Assembly: GCA_964304625.1 (NCBI GenBank)
Contig: OZ199840.1
Location: forward strand, 3,534,001-3,598,000
Length of the DNA stretch: 64,000 nt
From: Kudoa neothunni
Lineage: Eukaryota > Cnidaria
Reading direction: 5' to 3'
Position 1 is the stretch's first letter, and every line of letters starts with the position of its first letter. A model generated the notes under the pieces. It ran no database searches, had not been told where the DNA came from, and saw nothing but the letters and a program-made list of their open reading frames with translations. The translations under genes were made by a program, and so were the position numbers. Below, in pieces: positions 48,821 to 61,100 of the stretch.

Positions 48821-51419
48821 GCATGTGAAGATTTAGTTGTTGTCAACAGATTAATATGAGATCAGGCTCATTGTTATTCCGTGTGGCATTTTTTGTGCAT
48901 AATTTTCTCACATTTTTCAGTATTTTGAAATAGAATTAATATCATCTCAAAATTAGACAAAATCATATATTTTTGTAGACTTTTTCATTTCTGAATCAGT
49001 GATAACTTTTATTGTTCAAATCTTTACTAATTAGCAAGCCAGTGGTACATATTGGTCTTAATGCGTGTTTTTTAGACCATTATGAATTTTATTGCATTTA
49101 GTTTATCCTAATCTTTATTTTTTACTCTATTTACGTGATTTTATACAAGATTTTTTCGATAAGCACCGAAATCACACACAATGACACCATTTAAGGTGTC
49201 ACAAGGAATTTGTGGATTTGTTTAAATCTTCATTCTCAACTAAAAAGTTTATTTTATATATTCTCCCTATTTAATTAGTACATATTAAACTTGGATAAAT
49301 ATCATTCGCAGAGGTCTTAAATCCACGTTATATACATATACGTGGAAGAATAATAAGGGGGGTTTGTTGATGTCGTCTGGAATTTTGAATATGCGAAAAA
49401 AGGAAGTAAAACATACTGTTTCGTTTATAGGTTCCATCAAGTGGGATTTGAAAAACGACAAGAAATTTCTCGAATTAATCCCGTCATATTTCACTGTTGC
49501 AATATTCAAACAATTCTGATTGTGAATTTGTTTTTCTAATTTTGTGGCCGGTACAATATGATTAGATTTAACCACCTTAAATCATTTGAAATTGTTTTTT
49601 ATGTTTATAGATTTTAAAGTATATGTTGAAATAAAGACCAAAATTAGTTATCGTCATTAAATAATTTAGCCGATTATTTATTTATTTGATTTGTTTTGTT
49701 TTGTTTTGTTTTGGCATAAAGAATATGAAGTAAAAAAATTAATTCGATTATATGAGAAAAATTGATTAATTTAATAATTTGAATTTTAGTCGCGGATGAT
49801 CGCCGATCTTTACCGAAGGCAATAAATTATAGTTTTTTAGCCAAAGTTTTTTTGTTCAGATGATCTTGTATAATATATTGTAAATAATTCGATTGCTGGA
49901 CGATCTTCGTCGTCGTTTCGAGTGTACCCTAATTTGTAAATGGCTTTTTCGGGTTAAAATTAAGTCTCTACGAAGTATTTTTAGCATGTTGGGTTTAAAG
50001 TAACAACAGAACACCCTTAATCTATAATTATAAATGAACAAATCCATATTTGGTTTTTTAAGACTATTTTCGTGTTTACAAGTACATGAATATATTTAAA
50101 ATTATTTGACGAAGAATAGGAATTAATTTGTGTAATTAATCGTATCGATTAACTGGATATTAAATTTGATAGATTTAATCTTAATCCATTCGGAAAAAAA
50201 TACTTGATAATAATTCATTAAATGATTGAAATTTAATAATATATTATTGTATTAATAGTAGTAAAATTTCGGCTAAAAAGACGAAATTGGTAATGAATCA
50301 AGCTGATATTAGGCATAAAAGCTAGAATTATCGAACTCAGACTATTTTAAACGACTTAATCGATTAGAATTCGATGAATCCTTAGTACCTAAGAGGATTG
50401 ATTGGTTAAATGTTGGTTGCTAAATCGATTGATGTTTGATTAATAGAAAAATTTTTACTGTTCCTATCAAAAGAGACAAATGTGTATAATAATAAACGCA
50501 AAATTGAGATCCTTTTAAACTTTATTTTTATCAGCGAGAAAAGAGTGATGAAAAAATATTTAGACACATTAAACAAAAACAAAATAAGAAATTATAAACT
50601 TTTCTAAATTAGAATTAAAAATAGATAATACCTGTTTCTTATTTTCAGCCAAAAATTGATAGCCCTAATATTATTTGAACATAATCTCATCTATATCCAT
50701 TCGAAATTGGGGAAAACGAAAGTTTTTGTGCAATAAAATGCAATAGATAACAATTTAAATTATAAATCATCCCAATGTTAAAAATTCGGAAAATTATATT
50801 ATACGCTTGTTTACCTAAAATGGATTTTCGAATCTCCAATAGGTAGCTTCTTGGCTTAACACATACCTATTTAGTTAATCCTAGAACTAAAAAACATGTA
50901 TCGTTTAAAATAATAAGAATTTTTTGAATGCTATTGTAAAGATTTAGACCAATAAAATTTTTTTACCACTTCATGAATACGTGCAGAATGGTTTGGGCAT
51001 TTGCTACACGTTGAAGCGGTGAGCTTCATCGGTTAAAATGAAGATTCAGTTGAATCTGATGCGACTCTGATAAAATCCACCTGCTGTATTAACACCCAAC
51101 ATTTAAAGCTTTCCCTACGAATTGATGATCATTTCTTAGCCTAAACAAACAAAATCAAATTTTATCTTATTTGGTCAGTATTGATAAAAAGTGACAATAA
51201 ATTGGATAATATTACCCGCTCGCAATGAAAGAAAATTTGCACCCCCCTCGAATGACAATGAATGTACCCGTGATTGTAGCGTAGCACGATAAGTTTAAAT
51301 TCAGTGTCTAGAAAAGCTAATTGGAAATCTATTAAACCAACATTCCATGAAAATGCTATCTTTTTAATTCGTTAATCGGATGTTGAAATAAATCACATCT
51401 AGTTATTCTACTGAATAAA
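48821..51419. other. Intergenic stretch, no gene seen
   Basis: AT-rich. A (TTTTG)n tract of about five units lies near 49690-49712. Open frames at 49285-49575 and 49856-50047 (minus) are featureless. No transposon ends recognised. Confidence 0.45.
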
Positions 51420-51764
51420 ATGTTGGTGTATACTACTATATTTTTGGTGTTTGTGATATTGTTGTTGTTGGCGTACATTTTGGGTAGATTCGTAATACAT
51501 TGTCCACTTTTACCATCCCATTCACCATGTATTAAACCAATTGACTGCGTATAATTATTTTTGTTAGTTATAGACCATAATACCAACGACCCTGTGATTG
51601 TAGTCATAGAAAACACACCGAACCCTCCAAAATATGTGGAAACTGTGGCTGATCTCACGTCTGCTACTTATCCACCAGGCTATAAGTATACCATTGGTTG
51701 TTTCGACGACACCAAATTGTATCTAATTGAACCCATTATTAGTGAGATCCAGGAAAGTGTTTAA
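51420..51764 (+). CDS. Small membrane protein with two PPxY motifs (unrecognised family)
   Basis: Two exons, 51420-51483 and 51568-51764, joined by an 84-nt GT-AG intron (GTAGAT donor, TTGTTAG acceptor) with matching phase; 86 residues. The N-terminus MLVYTTIFLVFVILLLLAYI is a long hydrophobic stretch that should act as a signal-anchor. The hydrophilic tail carries two PPxY motifs, PNPPKYVE and YPPGYKY, separated by about 14 residues, and ends in an acidic IISEIQESV. PPxY motifs bind WW domains such as those of NEDD4-family ubiquitin ligases, so the protein could be a membrane adaptor for a WW-domain partner; this is inference from the motifs alone. I do not recognise a named family. Without splicing, the first exon would read on to a stop after 44 codons. 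Confidence 0.6.
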
Positions 51765-54700
51765 ATTGTAGAAAAGCTTCATTGAATTTGAGTCCGGAAT
51801 CGTTTATACATTCCTCATTACATTTTATACAGATAAACTTGCTCAGATATTTTTATATTTTATAATAGTAGATTTCTTGTCTATAGTTGTTAATAATATT
51901 GTGTTTTCTTTGTAATTAAAATAATTTTGAAAAAATCGTAGAAGTTTCAGCTTTTTAAATACCTCATATGAGACATCTAAATTAGCCACAATAATAATAA
52001 AAAATTTCTATAATTAAATCAAATTATCAAGTTGAAAATAATTTGATCTAAATTCTAAAAATTACAATCAATTATTATCATTTTTTTGTCTTGTATTACG
52101 AAAATTTAAGTTAAACCGATATTGAAACTTCAACATTGAAACAGATAACTAATTCTATGCTATGTAGACTCATTTTCCAAACGATGACTTAATAATTACC
52201 TAATATTTTTGATAGCAAGGTATAAATTATTGCTACCTAAAGCAAAGTAAAGTAAAAAGGAATAAAATAACAATCAATCATATTTTTTATACACAGTTAA
52301 CGGAATATTTGTACTAAGATATAACATGATATTTGGTCTATCAGTATTATCACACAAAATTAATCTTTAATAAACTTTTAGTGCGTTGTAATGATATTTT
52401 TGTATAAATAACAGAAAATAGAATTTTTTCATTAATAATCCAGAATATTGTGGAGATTGGATTTTACGCGGGTTTTGGGATCAGCCAAAAACCACGCAAT
52501 AAAAAGTTTTCACGTAGTAACAAGACCTTATCCATAGATAAATAATTTCTTATTTGTTACAGATTGAATATATTTACACAATGATAAAATAATAAAAATA
52601 TTACAGTACTGGATTTCTCTCTCACAAGAATGAGGCTGAAATTTTGTAATTACGCAATATTTGATCTCAACTCTATAGAACTTTTAACAGAATTTATCAA
52701 ATTCTTTATGGATAGATTAATTAAAAATATAAAAATATTTTCTAGCGATTTTAGTTATAAGTTGAATAACTTCACTCTAAAATTTAGCTAAGACTTTTAC
52801 ACTGATATTATATTACTTATCAATTCACGTAGATCTTCTCAAATGCTTATTCTAGTCAAACTCGTGTTAATTTTGCATAAACATTAATATCTGAAATAAA
52901 ATGATATAGAAAAACCTAAATGATTTGTTGTGTATTTTCAGAAAATATCGAGGGAAACAAAACAATGAATCTCAGATTACATCAAAATTAATTTACGCCT
53001 AATTTTATAAGTAGCTGTAAATCTTCCAAAAAATATTTTTTCTATCAACTTTTGCTATATTCAAAAAATTATGTTGTTGAGTGAGTTATTAAAAATTTAT
53101 AACGCCGGCTAATTTCGACCGTTATGCTTTTTTTTACTTTAAATAACAAAATATTGTCTGAAAAAATATTTTTTTACTTACATTACAATCTGGTAAAAAG
53201 TGATATTAGATTATTAAAGCCATATCAAATACGATCATGTATATTCTTTTTAGTTTAATTAATTGAATTACTTTGCATCTGTAATAGAAATGAGATTGTG
53301 CAATCCTCTCCTTAATCCTCTAATGAATTTGGGGTAAATTTTTACCCAAAATTTGTCGGAATGCAGTCGATTTTTAGTATATTAGAGAGTTAAACCGACA
53401 AAATACTGGGTTTTGTAAGGTTAATTTATGAAAAAAGATAACTATAGAGTAAAGCCGTAACCTTTATCCATTTAAAATTAAGGATTGTACATCTAAGCAT
53501 GCTCTGCTTTTTAAAAACTTATACTGGATAAACTAAAAACGAATTGAGTATCGATTATTTCCTGAAAATCCATTGCTGAACCATTTAATTATTCATCTAT
53601 ATTTTATAATTTTTTTATTTATCAAATATACCAAATACATTTAGTTTCTTCTAAAATACTTTGAGACAGCATACTGTTTAATAATCTCAGGTGAGGGAAT
53701 AAAAAATATAATTTGTGTTCTAAATAAAACCTAAAGTTGTAAAAAAAGGCTAGATTAATCGAGGTGCCTTGTTGACGAAACATCAAGATTTAATACCCAT
53801 AAACATTTTTCTTCGAGCTCAAACCGATATTTTCCCCGTAAATATACATAACCTTCATTTATTTCTAATTCTTTTTTATTTGTGGGAACTAGAAAAATTT
53901 AACATTTAGTCAAATAGAATAAAAGTTGAATAATATGACTCCTATTGAGTCTGTGCATTCACCAAACAGTCAAGAACAATATTCGGTAAAATTCCTAGAA
54001 TACATCAAAATGTTGATAAGTTCATAATCTATTGACATACAACAATCATTCTGCTCTTAGAATATCATCTAAGGAATAAAAACCAGCTTCGTAATCAGAT
54101 CAGATCAAGTTTTAGGATTTTTATTTTTAATATTCCTGTACATTAGTTTTAAGATTCCTCAATTCTAATAGAATTTACGCTTTGGAGCGAAATATTTCTG
54201 TTTTATGAATACCATTGGGTTAAATCAATCTCAAGTCAACAAATGGATTATTGCCACTCAAATTGTTGTTCCAAATAGTTTCGCCTTCTTAAATTTTATC
54301 AACGATGATTGTATCCGGCTCTTTTCTCTCTTACCATTCAGATTCTTAAATAATAATTTGTGTCTTCGCCGATTTTTTGAAACCTTCAGTACTGCTAGTT
54401 TTTGTAATCGAGAAAACATCATATTTCCATTCGTAGATATAGCGGATTCGTCTATTTAAACCATATTGTAAAAAAAAAATCTTAAAAGTCCTCATCCAAT
54501 TTTGATGCAATGAGATCTCTTATAATGGGATTCGGTTCATTTATTATTGTTCAGGAATTAATTCAAACGTAAAATTCTAAATCATTATGTGTTAGATGGA
54601 TGGGATGCTGACTTTAATTCCTCATTAGTAAAAATACTTTGTATAATTACTAGTTGAAAATTAGAGCAACAAATTCTTTATAACACCCCTTTTATTAAGC

Positions 54701-55114
54701 TCAAAAAAATTCAATTAAACGATATCACTGCTATTTATCTGGATATATAAACATTTTCGTTTACAAGAACATTTTAAATTCTCTGTAGAAGATTAATTTA
54801 CTGTAATATCTCGATGATACACTGGATATCCTCTTTAAAACATAAAAAATCCATACATGTTATGCTGTTTTATGTTGGAATTAAGCTTTTCCTGAATGTA
54901 CACATTGAAATATTTTATCCAAAAACTTTACGATATCGCCATCCGATCATAACACAAGTAGTGTGGGATAATAGCTGTATATTTTAGATGAAATGACAGC
55001 CGAATAATTCGCATAGACAAATTATGTTACATAGAGTATAATAGAATTGATTATTAAGTATTCAAGTTGTATTGTCTCATGCAAAGGTATCGCTGGAAAT
55101 GGAAAAAAGATAAA
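51765..55114. other. Intergenic stretch between convergent genes
   Basis: About 3.3 kb between the ends of the PPxY protein gene and TMEM94, AT-rich, holding both 3' untranslated regions. One small MITE (53316-53389) is listed separately. The open frame at 54205-54459 shows no known motif. Confidence 0.45.
53316..53389. mobile_element. 74-bp TTAA-type MITE
   Basis: Flanked by TTAA (53312-53315 and 53390-53393). Ends TCCTCTAAT and ATTAGAGAG are near-perfect inverted repeats. The left half matches the left end of the 15846-16832 element (CTAATGAATTTGGGGT) and the right half matches its right end (GGAATGCAGTCGATTTTT against GGAGTGGAGTCGTTTTT). It is therefore probably an internally deleted derivative. 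Confidence 0.8.
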
Positions 55115-58100
55115 TTAAATTGGAGAATCCATTCCCAAGCGAGTCTCAAACTTGAGGTGATTTCTACGAAAATACAACATATAATTCCTAAAAAACATTA
55201 TTATGTATAATGCCCATAAAAGGAAATACTTGATGTATTTGAATTTTACAGTTTCAATAATTACAGAAGAAACAATCGAACTCATAATGACTACACCGAC
55301 CACAAAGTAAGGTGTATTGGAGATAATTTTTCCGGTGTATTCCGTGTTGTAGAAGTTTAAGTAGATGGAACACAAAAATCGTATTACTTCAATTACCACT
55401 CTAGAAATGAAAATAAAACACATCAGTCTTCAGGCTCATGATACAGTGGACAAATCATTAGCAACCATCGGAGGATATTTTTCCGACCATATTGGTGGAT
55501 ATTGCTGTGTAATGACACAAAATTTAGACTAATGATGGCTAAAAATGGAATTAAAAACTTTGTAGCCATATGAAATATACAGTAAAATATAATAACTGAT
55601 ATGGTAACAAGATTATTTACAAACCAAAAAACTTGATCACGAAGATGTGGAATTTCGGATAGAAGGTCGATTTGTTGACGTGGGTTAAAAAAGTTAATGT
55701 ACCCACACTTCAAATGAGATAATGTCGGATCTTGTTTATCGATAAATGGTTTTAATTTTTTGCATAGGTGATAAACTGAGTAGCTATGTGTAACGAAGGA
55801 AAAAAATAAGCCGTTGAGAAAAGACAACATGAGTCCGTAGTAAAATAACGGCATAACAATATCCTTAAAAACATAATAAATAAATTACAGTATTTCACCA
55901 ATTATTACCTTATACACAGCAGCATTAGGGGAAATGTTATCGCGAACATAAACAGGATTGGAATTTAAAAGCAACAGTCTCATTGAATAATATGGGATTA
56001 CCAATGCTACCAACCAAAAACAATAAGGAATAGTGAATATATCCAATGAGAGAGATAACAACGACGTCACCAAAGTAAATATCAATACAAAATGAGCTAG
56101 CATGAAGAATGCAATCGATGAGTTCAAGTTATGCACGAAATTTCGGCTCTAAAAATGTTTGCTCAATAATTTTAAGTAACACAGCACTTTGAAAATACTT
56201 GCAAGATCATCTCGGAAATGGATTTAAATTGTTTAAAATGGAGTACACCTAGCGATGTTAAACAATTGATAAAGCAGGCAATTTGAATTAATGGAGAGTC
56301 TAATTTTGTTGATCAAAATTATTAATAGATGAATTTAAATATACTCAAATCCACACATTCGTGATCTTCAAAGATAGGCACATAATTTTTAGCCACATCA
56401 AAATGATGCGGATGTTTCTTTTGATCATCAAAAAAATCACATGGCATTTGAAACATCATTTTTGGAGGTGAAACAAGAATGCTTCAGATAGTTACATTAC
56501 ATTTGTGATTGCGATCAATAAATACCTGATCTGACATGAAACGTGAATGTATTGAGTGATAAAATTAAAAACATTCCCAATAGCCAAGATATAATCATGA
56601 TGTTCATTGAGTAACATAAACATCTCTTTGACCCCTTTAGCGAGCATTTATATACACATGTCACACTGATATTTGTGATTCGCTTACCAGAAAAAGTGCA
56701 ATCTGTGTATAAATTGACGTTTAATGGAATATCGTCAACAAATTGGACATGATTTTTAATATTTTTAATTCCAGAAGGTAGTCTGTGCATCTTAGTAATA
56801 AAACAAATTTATTACAAAAATTTTTGATCATAAAGGATTAGTCTGATAAACAAAATAAATGCTAGGAATATATTTAAAAATTACAATTAAAAAAAGTTAT
56901 GTCTAGTTATTTTAAAATGTAAATAATTATTTAGATTCAATTAGTAATGAACAAATTGAACCAAAATAGTGCATTTATTTTCAGTGATATAACTTCTTAG
57001 CGTCTTTAAATCAATTTTTAATATCATTTATATGTAAACAACCATCGAAAAAAAATTATATGGGGGATAAAATATTTCCTGTATCAAAAAATTCACCATT
57101 TTTAATGCAAACAATATAAATAGAATAACTCAATTAGTTTTTAAGCCTAATGACATCTTTATTTTAAAAACTTAAAGAAAACCCTACTTTAAAAATAGAT
57201 GATATGAATTAAATTTATCTTAATTTCCATATTCTAATTTAACTTCCGATTATAATTAAAATAACTACTTTCTCTGTTGGTCGATGGCATTTATATTTAA
57301 AAAATAAATTGTTAAAAATATTTGGGTCAATATTAAATATTCATATCTTTAAAAATTTTAATTTAAATGTGTTTCATATATCACTGCTTACTTATTCAAA
57401 TCAATCCAGCGACTTCTGAATAATTAAAACAAACTTTTATTCCTATAAATGAGCAAAATAAGTTTACACTCAATTTCATGTGTTATTTAAACGCTTTTAC
57501 TATGTGAGATTCAACTCGGTCACAATAATTCAATCTCTACTGCGTAGATTTGACTGTAGTTAAATGTTTATTGCTCAGGGAATGTAAAATAGACGAAGAA
57601 TATTTAATTTCTCAGATTCTAAAAAATAATCTGTACCTGTTATATTATTAGAAGAGATTAAACTTTATCTACTTAAACAAAAAACTGACTAATATTTTCC
57701 CTACCACTTTTGAGATTCCTTTGACTTGCGAGTGTAGCAGAATAAATATGCGAACAAGAATATAATGGTTTAATGTGAAATTATTTTCAGATCAATTATA
57801 TTTTTTTAATGCGAATAAATAAATAAATTATAGTCTCAAAAATTGATCCTAACATTTTCGTAGACAAAAATAGACGAAGATAATGACAAAACTTTATTCA
57901 TATTTTACAACCTTTAGCTACAAAAAGAAAAATATTTATCCAATAATTTTTTTAAATGAGCTTATTTATAAATACTTAATTAAATTAAAATTATTTTTTG
58001 TATTCTACCTGATTTATATGAAAAAACTGTATTTCATCGTTAGTTCAAATGTAAGAATCGTACAACCAGAAAAATCTGACAAAATATTGATATTTTCGAA

Positions 58101-61100
58101 GGGCTAACATGACAGTCAAAATCGCACAGGACATAATATGACGTTTCATTATAAATCAGACGTATGGATAAAATTTGGAAAGTATTAAACATTAGAATTA
58201 ACCTACAAAATCCCCAACATTTTAACATTGCATGAGTCTCACATCCAAAAATAATAAGAATCATGACACGGCGAATCTTATTCATTGCAACAGCATTAAG
58301 TAGAAATAATTAATATTGTAAATGATTCCTTGAATAAAGAAATATATGGTAGACAAGTATCAAAAAAATAAGACAGTTAGTTAATGGTTTTTCGCATTTT
58401 TAATAGCGATATAATTTTAATAATTGAGCAATAAGTAGATATATAATATTTTTTCAATATACTAGTCGAGATATTTATATCCAACTGATAAATTAAGATA
58501 AGCAATTTTCCACTATATTGCCCACAAAAATACATGTACTTCTTCTTAACACATTTTGTTTAGAAACTTAAATCCCATAACAGAATAAATAATAAAAAAA
58601 ACTAATATTTCGGTAGAATAAACTCCCAACAAGCGCAAAATCTGTTACTAAAAAACACTTAACATACATTTATATTCACTGTTGAGTGTTTAAATAAATA
58701 TATACATGTTAAAATGTTTGATAATGCAACAATCACATCCTATACGTCCTTAATTTATTGTTTAAAAATAAAAAAAATCTGAATAATTTTCACAAAAACA
58801 ATCGATCGATCTTGCTCACATAGCTACGATAAACAAAATTTGAAATTACATCAAAAAGGTTACTCAGAGTAACGTACTCATTATTTTACTTTAAAATGAA
58901 ATTTTTCATTATCAATTTATGCATTTCAATTAATTAACAGCTACATAAAATATTATATGCGCCTAAATCTGGAGTGACTTATTTACATAATTTTCTCGTC
59001 ATCTCAAGAACAGTAGATTACATAAAACGGATTACCTACTGTATTAAACTTTAAACTTTAAACATCTACAAAATGCTATAAATATTGATTTATGTCATTA
59101 TTACCTGATTACAACAAATAATGAATTTGAAAAATATATAAATTAAAGTTATAAAAAACAAATAAAATGTTTATTTGTATATAATTGATTTAATCGACTA
59201 CAACGCAACATTAATAAAGCTCGAAAATAATAACGTAAACTTAGGAAAAGTTTTAATATTTCTGGGAATGAAAGCTAAATGATCTAAACCTAATATTAAT
59301 TAACTAAGCAATCTGTCATATTCACGCATTATTACTTTACTAAATATTACAGACACCAAGTTTAAAACTCAAATCATCCTTAATTTTAATTTAAACCGTA
59401 ATAGATATCAAGAGAATCTTTAAGATTGCTAATGGCTTCACTATTAAAAATACCCCTTTCATACAATCCTAATGTTGAGGCTTTTTACATAACAATTACA
59501 ACCCATAGAAACCTTTCTGTCTAAATTATATTTTTGAAACAATTAATATTACATAATTATCATAATACAAGAATCTTTATCTACTACATATGAAATAAAT
59601 GTTATTTAAAGCTATATTACTAACACCATTAATTTTTAAATACATTTAATATTAAAATCAGTTAGCCTTAAGTTTGAAGTTTGAGACCATTAATCATAAT
59701 ATTTGACGAAAATTTACACTCGGGATTTTTTTAAATTTTTTCACTGGGTAGGAAATTTTTAAGAGGTTCAAATAATTTTACATTGTATGATTAAATGATT
59801 ATTTATAGCTAATTGTTAGATTTTCACAATATTTAAAAAATTCTCATAATCAAAAAAACTAATGATTTTAATTTTATGCGAATCTGCGTTGAATTCTTAA
59901 AAAAATTAATCAGGGATTTAGTAAAATTCGGCCGATTCAACCAAACATAAATCGAGCCTACTTTGTTGGTATCCATAAGAGATCCAGCGTCTTCTTCGGC
60001 GAGGGACACGTAACGATTCCAGTTAGATTCCAGACCGATCGAAGTAGCAAATGCCTAAACGAATTTGGTAGATTAGATCAACGTGTGAATTAATACACGG
60101 CTGTTAGTTTGGTTTTCAAATGAGAAATAGGCGAATCGAATGTGATTGCACGCTAGAATCTCCATGAAATTGTCAACCCCCTAGGGATTGGACAATTATA
60201 AGGAGTTTAATCACAGGAAAAAATCACGTTGGCGGCAATCACTCCGTAAGAAATCATACCAAGGAACGTTTGGTCTTTCAAATAGCTATTAATAATAAAT
60301 CATCAATTTGACATGATTGAAATAATTTTGAATTTGCTTCATGCAAAATTACTCATGAGGTTTTTCTCGATATTCGATTGGTAATCGATCACCAGTGAGT
60401 GACTCAAAATCAGCATCCGTAAATGGAGTTTTTGTATTGGAATGCTATAATACGGCAGCATAAATAAATAGCTGTGGCAAAGAGCACATACAAAACTCAT
60501 ATTCTTAAGGTGAGTGTATGGTGCGAAAAGTTGAGGAAAATGTTCTGAATCACACAGATTTATGTCTGTCTTTATTAGATTGTCAAGATCCTTTAAAACG
60601 TTTTATGAATTATTGAATAAAATGCGGATAAATTAGATTTTGAGAAAAATAATTTTTCACCTGTGTGACAAAATTAAAGCTGAAAAGTTTTTGTTTGTTT
60701 ATAAGATTGCATTCTGAATTCTAAAGCCGAATCGTTTTTACACATGAGAACGATTCAGCTTGATCTCCACTTATACCTCGACCACATTTTTGTACGAGAA
60801 AACTACACAAGGGCTATGCGCTAGAAATTGTTTGTAGATATGGCCTAGTTTGTCTCTAGTTTTAAAAAAATCAGCTAAAGTTATAAAGGCCGCTCATCAA
60901 ACATTCGAAAACAATACCGATCATTGGCCGAAAAATTCAGTATCCTCGACCCAGTAAATACATGGCTACAGAGTGAAGACACGAATTCGAACGAACCGTA
61001 TGAATAAAGATGGATTCCGTGCTGTTGGAATAGGTTTCTTCTGGTGGTGACTGTGAAGCAATTTAACGGTTTGTTTGACTAAATTCAGTTAGCTTATGAT

